A stretch of DNA of 64,000 nt from Lignipirellula cremea (GTDB lineage Bacteria > Planctomycetota > Planctomycetia > Pirellulales > Pirellulaceae), in contig NZ_CP036433.1 of assembly GCF_007751035.1 (NCBI RefSeq), forward strand, positions 6,553,001-6,617,000. The letters are read 5' to 3'. The position numbers were made by a program, and so were the translations under genes. Below the pieces are notes generated by a model that had not been told where the DNA came from, did no database searches, and saw only the letters and a list, made by a program, of their open reading frames with translations. Numbering within the stretch: position 1 is the stretch's first letter; the number at the start of each line of letters is the position of its first letter. Shown here in pieces: positions 18,050 to 25,046 of the stretch.

Positions 18050-19894
18050 CTACCATAACCAGACAAACACCATCCAGAAACAGAACAGCCCCAGCAACCC
18101 TGCGTACAGACTGGGACGGGCCCACCACGGAACGTCCCCGGCGAAGGGGCTCTCCCGCAGCGGCGGCAGGGACTCGCGACTGCGGGCCAGCCAGCCCGTA
18201 TTCTGCACCCGCAGCAAGTCGCCCTGCTGTTGCCAGCCCAGACAAAGCGTGACCGCCAGCATGCCGGCCATGGTGAACAGCAGCGACCAGAGCAGGGCAA
18301 TCCAGCGATCAAACATCCAGACCGGCACGCCGGTCGCATCCGGCAGCAACTCGAACTTTCCCGCTTCCCGGCAGTACAAAGCAAACACCCCGTACGCCGC
18401 GCCGACCCCCAGCCCGATCAAACCGCTGCGGCGATGCACAGGCAATAGCACGCCCATCACGTACACGGTAAACAAAGGCGTGACAAATACGGGGATCAGG
18501 GTGGTGAAAGCATCCAGCATGTTCTTCTGCAGCATAATAAACGGCAAGTACAAAAAGCCAAGCTGCAGCACGCCGATCGTGGCGATCCGTCCCACCCGGA
18601 CATAGTGCTGGTCGTCGCCGCCGGCGTATAACAGCCGGGCGTAAATGTCGCGCGTAAAGACGGCCGAAAGGGCGCTGCCCATGGAGTCAAACGTGCTGAC
18701 GGCTGCCGAAACGATCGCCGCCACCACGAGCCCTTTCAAGCCGACGCCCAGGAACGTATTGGCCAGCAGTGGATAGATCTGGTCGGCCTGCTCCAGTCCA
18801 GCCCCTTCCGGCAAAGCGCGGCCGAACACGCCCAGGAACGTACAGGCCAGCAGGACCGGCAGGCTCAGCGCCACCCCGACGACGGCCGCCATCTTCATAT
18901 CCCAGAGCGACCGGGCGCCCATCAGCCGCATCGTTTGCGTGTGGTTCACGCTCCAGTAGCCGGCGCCGATAATTGTCCAGGCCAGCACCACAACCAGCGG
19001 TCCCAGGTTCATGCTGAAGTCGCCCAGCTGGAACGCATAGGGCGACGAACGTCGCGCGGCGGAGGCGTCGGTATTTGTTCCTTCGCTTGACGTCCCTTCG
19101 CTGACGGGAAGATCGACGCCGCCGTCGTAGCTGCTGATATGCAGGAGTCCGGCCAGGTTCGTCGTCTGCCCGGCTGCTGCATTTTCTGCGTCGCGAGCGA
19201 GGAGTTTCTCCTCGGCCCCCGACCAGCCGCCGACGGCCGCAGCAACGCTGCAGAAGATGACAGCCCCGCCCACAAAAATGACGATCCCCTGCAGGGCGTC
19301 GGTCCAGACGACTGCCTTCAACCCGCCCCAGGCCGTGTAAAAGCCAGAGAAGATCACCAGCCCCACGATCAGCGCCCAGGACAGGGCGGTCGACAGATTG
19401 TCGGAGTTGCCAGCCGTTTCGCCCACGACCAGCGATTGCACGGCCGACATGACACTCAGTCCCTGGAGTAGCAGGAACAGGGCGTAAATCATCAGCCCCA
19501 GCATAATGGTGCGGTACTGGATCTGAATCAGCGCGCTCAAAATGCGCATGCTCAGGCCGAATCTCGCTTCCAGGTACTCCGCGTTGGTGTAAAAGCCGGC
19601 CCGGTAAATGGCCGGCACCACCAGGAAGGCGGCCAGCATGCCGCCGACCCAGCTGCCGATCGCATAGACCGAAAGAATGTGCAGCCCCTCGGCGTACGTT
19701 TTGCCTGCTACCGAAACAATGTCGGCGCTATCGACATTGGTGGCGAACATCGACAGGCCAATGCCCCACCAGGGCAACGCCCGGCGCCCCAGGAACCAGT
19801 CGCTGCTGCTATGCGTCCCGCGGGCCAGATAAAAGCCGTAGCCAATAATGGCCGCGTTCAGCCCGATCACAATCAGCCAGTCGATCAGGTGCAT
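18050..19894 (-). CDS. Sodium:solute symporter (SSS family)
   Basis: 614 residues with about 13-14 hydrophobic segments, the size of SGLT-like members. The start MHLIDWLIVIGLNAAIIGYGFYLAR, the FLGRRALPWWGIGLSMFATNVDSADIVS segment (sodium and substrate site of TM1), YRAGFYTNAEYLEARFG, GFYTAWGGLKAVVWTDALQG and the long loop before GPLVVVLAWTIIGAGYWSVNHTQTMR are all characteristic. It imports a solute with Na+ across the inner membrane, probably a sugar or sugar acid given the adjacent enolase-superfamily gene, with which it is likely cotranscribed. ATG start at 19894. Confidence 0.93.
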   Translation of the reverse strand: MHLIDWLIVIGLNAAIIGYGFYLARGTHSSSDWFLGRRALPWWGIGLSMFATNVDSADIVSVAGKTYAEGLHILSVYAIGSWVGGMLAAFLVVPAIYRAGFYTNAEYLEARFGLSMRILSALIQIQYRTIMLGLMIYALFLLLQGLSVMSAVQSLVVGETAGNSDNLSTALSWALIVGLVIFSGFYTAWGGLKAVVWTDALQGIVIFVGGAVIFCSVAAAVGGWSGAEEKLLARDAENAAAGQTTNLAGLLHISSYDGGVDLPVSEGTSSEGTNTDASAARRSSPYAFQLGDFSMNLGPLVVVLAWTIIGAGYWSVNHTQTMRLMGARSLWDMKMAAVVGVALSLPVLLACTFLGVFGRALPEGAGLEQADQIYPLLANTFLGVGLKGLVVAAIVSAAVSTFDSMGSALSAVFTRDIYARLLYAGGDDQHYVRVGRIATIGVLQLGFLYLPFIMLQKNMLDAFTTLIPVFVTPLFTVYVMGVLLPVHRRSGLIGLGVGAAYGVFALYCREAGKFELLPDATGVPVWMFDRWIALLWSLLFTMAGMLAVTLCLGWQQQGDLLRVQNTGWLARSRESLPPLRESPFAGDVPWWARPSLYAGLLGLFCFWMVFVWLW

Positions 19895-19931
19895 GGCGTT
19901 CTACCGAAGAGGAGGACGAGAAGAGCTTTAC

Positions 19932-20025
19932 CGACGGTCAGTCGTCTTTCACTCGGAACGAGAAACGGTTAACTAACGGAAGTCGACGGTCAGTCGTCTT
20001 TTGCTCCGCAAAAACCGACTTTCTG
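19932..20025. repeat. Paired copies of the AGTCGTCTTT dispersed repeat
   Basis: An 18-nt direct repeat, CGACGGTCAGTCGTCTTT, at 19932-19949 and again at 19984-20001. The second continues into the hairpin TTTTGC-tcc-GCAAAA and ACCGACTTTCTG. The core is shared with the copy near 2.0 kb. The pair lies between the symporter and creatininase-like genes and may interrupt or attenuate their cotranscription. Confidence 0.6.
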
Positions 20026-20062
20026 CGTCGGCGGGCTTTCCCAACGACGAAGCAGCATCCGG

Positions 20063-20938
20063 TCATGATTCCAGCGGCGTCTGGCCCCACGGGGTGGGAA
20101 TGGTGGGCGGCTGGCGATGCCGATCACGGCGTTCGTCTTTGGGGCGATCCTTGAACCAGGAGACATAGGTCGCCAGCTGCTTCACGGCCTCTTCGTAGAC
20201 TTGCCGACCTTTTTCGGCCGTCGCCAGTTCCGCCTCGCCCAGCACGCCGGATTCGCTGTAACTGCTGGTCCAGGAAATCACGGTCGCCGGCCCGGCTCCG
20301 TACAGGTCGACCCACTGGAACGGACTCTCGTCGGCGTTGAAACTGATCAGGCCGTTCTGGATCTGGTCGTGCCGTACGTTGTCGTCGTCCAGGTACATAT
20401 ACAACGACGTTTCCAGCTCGCCCGCATGGGCGCAACCGCCGGGGAACTTGCTCTCCCGCCAGTTCGGCATGAACGTTTTGTCGACTTCCAGCAAACGCCA
20501 CCAGGCGACCAGCACGCTCTCGGCGTCGGTTTCCAGGCAGCCGCGGCGGGCCACCAGATCCAGGTTCGGCATGTTGGATCCATGGCCGTTGAGCAGGATG
20601 ATTTTTTTGAAACCGTGGTAGGCCAGCGACTTCACAATGTCGAGCACATGATGCATGAAGTGCTCGAAGTCGTTGTTGATGGTGCCGGGAAAATCCATCA
20701 CGTGGCCCGTATAGCCGTAAGCCACGACCGGCAGCACCAGAACTTTTTCCGGGATCGCTTTGCCGACGCCCCAGGCGATATGGGTCGGGCACATCAGGTC
20801 GACATCCAGCGGCAGATGCGGTCCATGCTGTTCCACGGCTCCGCAGGGAACGATGCATACCTTGCCCAGATCAACGGCGTCGTTGATCTCGGGCCAGGTG
20901 AGTTTCTCATAGCGATACTCGGTGGCGGCGCGACTCAT
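20063..20938 (-). CDS. Creatininase-family amidohydrolase
   Basis: 291 residues from the ATG at 20938; a TTG seven codons upstream is possible. Family metal-site motifs are intact: CGAVEQHGPHLPLDVD near residue 35, NGHGSN near 118 and CAHAGELETSLYM near 170, which supply the Glu, His and Asp ligands of the dinuclear Zn/Mn centre. Members hydrolyse cyclic or linear amides (creatinine, formamidopyrimidines, mycofactocin precursor). Here it heads a leftward set with a symporter and an enolase-superfamily enzyme, so the substrate may be a sugar lactone or amide. A charged C-terminal tail (FKDRPKDERRDRHRQ) extends beyond the core. Confidence 0.88.
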   Translation of the reverse strand: MSRAATEYRYEKLTWPEINDAVDLGKVCIVPCGAVEQHGPHLPLDVDLMCPTHIAWGVGKAIPEKVLVLPVVAYGYTGHVMDFPGTINNDFEHFMHHVLDIVKSLAYHGFKKIILLNGHGSNMPNLDLVARRGCLETDAESVLVAWWRLLEVDKTFMPNWRESKFPGGCAHAGELETSLYMYLDDDNVRHDQIQNGLISFNADESPFQWVDLYGAGPATVISWTSSYSESGVLGEAELATAEKGRQVYEEAVKQLATYVSWFKDRPKDERRDRHRQPPTIPTPWGQTPLES

Positions 20939-21240
20939 GGCGGTGGCTCTCAGGCGCAAAGAACGGCATCGATCGCCAGCGTCGTCCGTACAAAAAGGGG
21001 AGGACGAAGGAATCCGCTAGCAACCAGCTGGCAGCATTGTAACGCATCGCGCAGGCGCCAGCATGGAGAATCGCCTTGCCACCTTTGGCGGAAAAAAAAC
21101 CGATCTGGACGCAGTGGGGGAACTCGCTACAATCCGCACCCCAAAGGCGCCGGCGCGCCTTGCCGCGGCAGGATGTTTCGCTCACCCTGCCTGCGGACGA
21201 TCGAAGAAAACCATCGGAGCGTGTTCAGGAGGAACACTCG

Positions 21241-23040
21241 ATGCGCAGCATGATCCACTCCTCGATGCTTTGGCTTTCGGCGATCGTCGCAGCGCTGGCG
21301 TTTGTCGGCCTGGCGGCGCCTGCTGGCGCCGACGACGCCCCGGTAAAAGCGCAGCCGGTTTCCTTTATGGGACTCCAGCCAGGGCTGAGCACGGTCGACG
21401 AGGTGCGCCAGAAACTGGGGGAACCGGTCAACGAAGAGACCGACCAGGAACTGCGGATATTGACGTTTCATCCGTCCGGATTTGCGCAGGTCCAGGCCAC
21501 AATCCTTGACGAGGTGGCGATCTCCATTCTGCTGGAGCTGTCCAGTCCCCAGCCGGCTGAGAAAGTCGTCAGCGATCTGCTGCTGACGAATTTCCGTCCC
21601 GCTCCGGTGCCCGACTCGCAAGGCGAACTGCTTGGCCAGGTTTATCCAGAACGCGGCGTGCTGATGCGGTTTGTCAAAGTGGGCGAGGACCTGAAAATCT
21701 CGCACGTGGTGCTGGAAGGCATCTCGGCCGAGCCGTACATTCTGCGAGCGCAGTTCGACTTCCACCAGCGCTATGACCAGAACCTGAAAGACCTGAAAGA
21801 GGCCGAAAATCTCGACGCTCGCGACGCGCGGATCTATTCCTTGCGGAGCCGCATCCTGTCGCAAGTCGGGCGCTACTCCAACGCTCTGGAGAACGCCGAG
21901 AAGGCAGCCCAGCTGAACCCTGACCAGCCCAGCTATGAGCTGGACCGGGCGCGGCTGCTGTTTGCCGCGGGCGATGCGGAAACGGCCCTGCAGGTTACCC
22001 AAGCCATTGCCAGCAGCCCGTCCGCCACGGCCGAAGAACAAGCGCTAGCGGAGTTTCAGTTGGGTGAGTATCACTCGCGGGGAGCCAAACGCGACTACGC
22101 GGCCGCTCTCAAGCATCATCAACAAGCCGTCTCGCTGGCGATGCCGCTGGCGGGCGATGATAACTTTTACACCCGTCGCGCGGCCAAACAGGTGCTGTTT
22201 GAAGCCCACTTCGCCGTGGCTCGCGATATCTGTCTGGGTCGCTGGCGGGCCAAGCATGAAACGGCCGCCAAGTGGATCGCCGTGGGCGCCCGCATTGGCG
22301 AAAATCTGGTGACTGAAGAACGCTTTGACCCGATCGTCCGATTGAAAGCATATCGCTACTCGCTGGAAGCGATGACGGGCCTGCCCACGCCGCCCGATCC
22401 GTCTTCGACGGTGACGGGACTCATGGCCGAAGGCGAACGGCGCCTGCAGGAAGCGCCCGACGAGTTGTACCGTTCGCAGGTGCAATGGGAGCTGGGCTCC
22501 GCGTTGTTCCAGGCGGCCCGCATCCAGCGTCGTCGCGAGGAACTGAAAACGGCCCAGGACTACCTTTCCAAGGCGGCCCCGCTGCTGGAATCGGCCGACG
22601 CCTTTCGTGAGCCTTCGCCGGAACGGAACTACACGTTCGGCTGTCTCTACTTCCTGGTGGGTTCCATTTTCGCCGTCGACTATGAACAGCACTCCGACGC
22701 GGCCCCCTGGTATGACAAAGCCGTGCTGCATTTTGAGCGCCCCCAGGGACCGTTCTTGAAAGCCGAGCCCGGCTTGCATGGCGAGCGGATGGTTAGCATG
22801 GGCGTTACTTTCTGGGAGACGGGAGCCCATCGCCAGGCCCTGGAGTACACCCAGGAAGGACTCGCCATGATGGAAAGCGCGGTGGGCGACGGCGAGATTG
22901 GCGAGAAAGCCCTGGCCGTGCCGTACGGCAATCTGGCCAGCATGCACCGGCAAATGGGCTACGACAGCGAAGCCCAGGAGTTCGCCCAGAAGGCGGCCCA
23001 CCTGGAGAAGCAGTCCACCCCGGAAACCTTCCAGCGGTAA
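21241..23040 (+). CDS. Exported TPR-repeat protein with BamE/OmlA-like N-terminal domain
   Basis: 599 residues from the ATG at 21241, preceded by CAGGAGGAACACTCG, an excellent ribosome site; the frame upstream is open but untypical. The signal peptide ends at APAGADD. Residues about 38-60 (MGLQPGLSTVDEVRQKLGEPV) resemble the BamE/SmpA start, followed by a beta-rich domain. From residue 170 on there are TPR helices (RSRILSQVGRYSNALENAEKAAQLNPD and later FGCLYFLVGSIFAVDYEQH). No enzymatic motif is seen; a scaffold role in the periplasm is likely. A strong terminator follows. Confidence 0.78.
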   Translation: MRSMIHSSMLWLSAIVAALAFVGLAAPAGADDAPVKAQPVSFMGLQPGLSTVDEVRQKLGEPVNEETDQELRILTFHPSGFAQVQATILDEVAISILLELSSPQPAEKVVSDLLLTNFRPAPVPDSQGELLGQVYPERGVLMRFVKVGEDLKISHVVLEGISAEPYILRAQFDFHQRYDQNLKDLKEAENLDARDARIYSLRSRILSQVGRYSNALENAEKAAQLNPDQPSYELDRARLLFAAGDAETALQVTQAIASSPSATAEEQALAEFQLGEYHSRGAKRDYAAALKHHQQAVSLAMPLAGDDNFYTRRAAKQVLFEAHFAVARDICLGRWRAKHETAAKWIAVGARIGENLVTEERFDPIVRLKAYRYSLEAMTGLPTPPDPSSTVTGLMAEGERRLQEAPDELYRSQVQWELGSALFQAARIQRRREELKTAQDYLSKAAPLLESADAFREPSPERNYTFGCLYFLVGSIFAVDYEQHSDAAPWYDKAVLHFERPQGPFLKAEPGLHGERMVSMGVTFWETGAHRQALEYTQEGLAMMESAVGDGEIGEKALAVPYGNLASMHRQMGYDSEAQEFAQKAAHLEKQSTPETFQR

Positions 23041-23069
23041 GCCAGTCGGACACGCTGCAGAAACCCACC

Positions 23070-23096
23070 AACGCCTTTCGCCCCGCGAAAGGCGTT
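23070..23096 (+). terminator. Rho-independent terminator after the TPR gene
   Basis: AACGCCTTTCGC-ccc-GCGAAAGGCGTT, a perfect 12-bp stem with the T run built in and extended (GTTTTC), 29 bases after the stop. The stem core CTTTCGC/GCGAAAG also occurs in the repeat near 2.05 kb. Confidence 0.7.
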
Positions 23097-23122
23097 TTCA
23101 TGCGCCGACCTCAGATTCATCC

Positions 23123-23147
23123 GTAGTGGGCTTCGCCAGAAGTCCAG
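23123..23147. repeat. Dispersed palindrome GTAGTGGRCTTNGCC
   Basis: GTAGTGGGCTTCGCCAGAAG plus TCCAG; an inverted relative lies at 35246-35269 (reverse complement GTAGTGGACTTGGCCGCAAG). A half copy, CGAAGTCCATTAC, follows at about 23176. All are intergenic. Confidence 0.5.
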
Positions 23148-23218
23148 ATTGCATGAGGCATAGCGGTCTTCGGGCGAAGTCCATTACCTTGATTCCAAAA
23201 ACGCGGGGCCGGCGTTTT

Positions 23219-23647
23219 TCAAGAGGAAGGCGTTGTCTGGAAGAGCGTTTCGAGCCACTCGCGGTCGCTGTCGCTGAGTTCGGCGGTGCGGACGGTGCTC
23301 TCTTTGTTTGGGTCTTCTTCCAGCTCCCAGAGGTCTCCGGTAAACGCCAGAAGACGCAGCCGCGTGCGTTTCTGGTAGATCTCGATCGTATGCTTGTTCA
23401 GATCGAATGGGAGCGTCGCGACGTACGGTTTCCAGGTGGCCTTGGTGTAGATTTCGCGAAACCGCTTGATTGCTTTCGGTTCGGTAATTTTTCGCGAGAA
23501 TTCGCCCGTACGCAGATTGAGCGAATCGGCCTGTTCCAGATCGGCGACCCAGGCCGGGTTGGCCCGCCCTGAGAAAGTCTGGCAGCCGAGGACGGCGGCG
23601 CCGCACAGGAAAACAGCCAGTAAAACGTTGCGCATGGTTTTGCTCAT
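23219..23647 (-). CDS. Small lipoprotein of unknown function
   Basis: 142 residues from the ATG at 23647 (frame open to 23695). MSKTMRNVLLAVFLCGAAVLGCQ is a lipoprotein signal with lipobox VLGC. The mature part contains LNLRTGEFSRKITEPKAIKRFREIYTKATWKPYVATLPFD, a segment that looks like a periplasmic inhibitor-type or peptidase-associated fold, then IEIYQKRTRLRLLAFTGDLWELE and a C-terminal DSDREWLETLF. The family is not recognised. It points left, away from the OB-like lipoprotein gene, with about 230 bp between the starts as a shared promoter region. Confidence 0.7.
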   Translation of the reverse strand: MSKTMRNVLLAVFLCGAAVLGCQTFSGRANPAWVADLEQADSLNLRTGEFSRKITEPKAIKRFREIYTKATWKPYVATLPFDLNKHTIEIYQKRTRLRLLAFTGDLWELEEDPNKESTVRTAELSDSDREWLETLFQTTPSS

Positions 23648-23876
23648 TCCGGTTCCGTCCGTTATTTCTGGGGCAACAGCGCCGACGAAAGCCAATGTTA
23701 CCCCACCTTGTGGCGATAAGCCAAGACGACTGTTGGCGACAGGCCTGCGTCGCGCGGCTGCAGGGCGGGCCCTTCGTGGCGAGTGCGGTACGCGGGAAAG
23801 TTCGCTTTCCGCTTGCGTGGCGGATGGCGGCGGAGCGGTTATAATGGCCGCTTGCCGTCACCTTGAGGAAAAGCCC

Positions 23877-24731
23877 ATGCGTCCTTATTTTCGATTGCCG
23901 TTTTCCGTTTTGTTGATCGGCTGCAGCCTGTTCGCTTCGGCCTGCGCCCAGGAGCAGGCGACCGCTCCAGCGCCAGCAACAACTCCGGGGCAGGCAGCAG
24001 CGCCGGGTCCTGCGGTCGCGTCGGCCGTGCCGGCCAACAATGTGGTGGAGTTGCGGAAGCTGGTCGGTCGCGAAGCGACTGTGGCGGGGCGGATCGCCTC
24101 GACCGGGTCATCTTCGAGCGGGCACCAGTTTCTCAATTTTGAAGGCGGCGTACTGTCGGCCTTTTGTCCGCAGCCGATCGTCGCAAAGTTTTCAGACGGC
24201 AAGCCAGCCGACCTTTTCAAAGGGGAGCAGGTCGAGATTACGGGCCCGCTCTCCCTGTTCAAAGGGAAGCTGCAGATCAAAATCGATTCGCCCCAGGCGA
24301 TCGTGCTGGTCAAACTCGAAGACAAACCGGTCGTCGCCAAACAGGCGACCTTGAAAGAGATCGGCCAGGGCGTCTGGATGAGTCCGGCCGGCCTGCGTTA
24401 TGCAGGCCGCGATCCGGCCGGTTTGACACGCGTCGATCATATCCGGCGACACATGGAAGACCAGCCCAACCGTGACGGCCCGCATGGCGTGTTCGACGGC
24501 GAGGAAGGCGTCGCCTGGGCCGTGATCGACGACGCCTGGCGCCAGGCCGAAAGCAGCAAACTGCGGCCGCAGGTCGAAGGGGATCGCAGCACTCTGCTGG
24601 TTTCCATGAACCGCCGCATCGGCTACCTGGGCGGCAGCCTGGGAAAAGAGAAGGGCCATCCCGCGTTGTCGCGTGTGTTCATTGTCTTTGAAACCGACAC
24701 CAAAAATATCATTACCGCTTTCCCCCGATAG
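23877..24731 (+). CDS. Secreted protein with OB-fold-like domain, unknown function
   Basis: 284 residues from the ATG at 23877, nine bases after TTGAGGAAA. MRPYFRLPFSVLLIGCSLFASACAQ is an export signal, possibly lipidated at LFASAC. An Ala/Pro-rich linker (AAPGPAVASAVPANN) leads to a domain at about residues 58-150 (LRKLVGREATVAGRI, FSDGKPADLFKGEQVEITGPLSLFKGKLQIKI) that looks like an OB fold of the DUF4131/bOB type. The second half (VDHIRRHMEDQPNRDGPHGVF ... ALSRVFIVFETDTKNIITAFP) resembles bacterial toxin-like RNase or EndoU-fold tails but lacks clear catalytic motifs. It is the first gene of a three-gene operon; the next starts six bases after its stop. Confidence 0.72.
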   Translation: MRPYFRLPFSVLLIGCSLFASACAQEQATAPAPATTPGQAAAPGPAVASAVPANNVVELRKLVGREATVAGRIASTGSSSSGHQFLNFEGGVLSAFCPQPIVAKFSDGKPADLFKGEQVEITGPLSLFKGKLQIKIDSPQAIVLVKLEDKPVVAKQATLKEIGQGVWMSPAGLRYAGRDPAGLTRVDHIRRHMEDQPNRDGPHGVFDGEEGVAWAVIDDAWRQAESSKLRPQVEGDRSTLLVSMNRRIGYLGGSLGKEKGHPALSRVFIVFETDTKNIITAFPR

Positions 24732-24737
24732 GCCGCT

Positions 24738-25025
24738 ATGAGCATGGAAGAGTCTCCCTACCTGGGTGCGTGTGGCGTGTGTGAACAGGGTAAACTACGT
24801 TTTCATTACTGTCCCGCCTGCCACACCGTTTGCGTGATTTGCGATGAGTGCGAATCGCTGTGGGTCGACCTGGCCAAAGTCAGCGACGATCCGGGGATCA
24901 AGGCCAACGGCTCTTTTCCGCGTTGTCCCCAGTGCGGGGAAACGTCGGAACGCTGGCCCGCGCTGGCGCCGGAGCAGTTGGCCCTGGCCAATCTTACGAA
25001 GTACGTTTCCGGCAAGTCGGTTTAA
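24738..25025 (+). CDS. Small zinc-ribbon protein
   Basis: 95 residues, cytoplasmic, no signal. Four CxxC-type pairs are visible: CGVC (residues 12-15), CPAC (25-28), CDEC (35-38) and CPQC (63-66), enough for two zinc ribbons. The protein ends in a short helix LALANLTKYV. It starts seven bases past the stop of the OB-like gene and ends 21 bases before the large membrane protein gene, so the three are almost surely cotranscribed. Function unknown; such ribbons often serve in nucleic-acid or protein contacts. Confidence 0.75.
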   Translation: MSMEESPYLGACGVCEQGKLRFHYCPACHTVCVICDECESLWVDLAKVSDDPGIKANGSFPRCPQCGETSERWPALAPEQLALANLTKYVSGKSV

Positions 25026-25046
25026 GCGAACACGGATGTTTCCCGC

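Noticed and set aside
20117-21253. Rightward 378-residue frame
   Set aside because: Antisense to the creatininase-family gene, whose metal-site motifs are intact.
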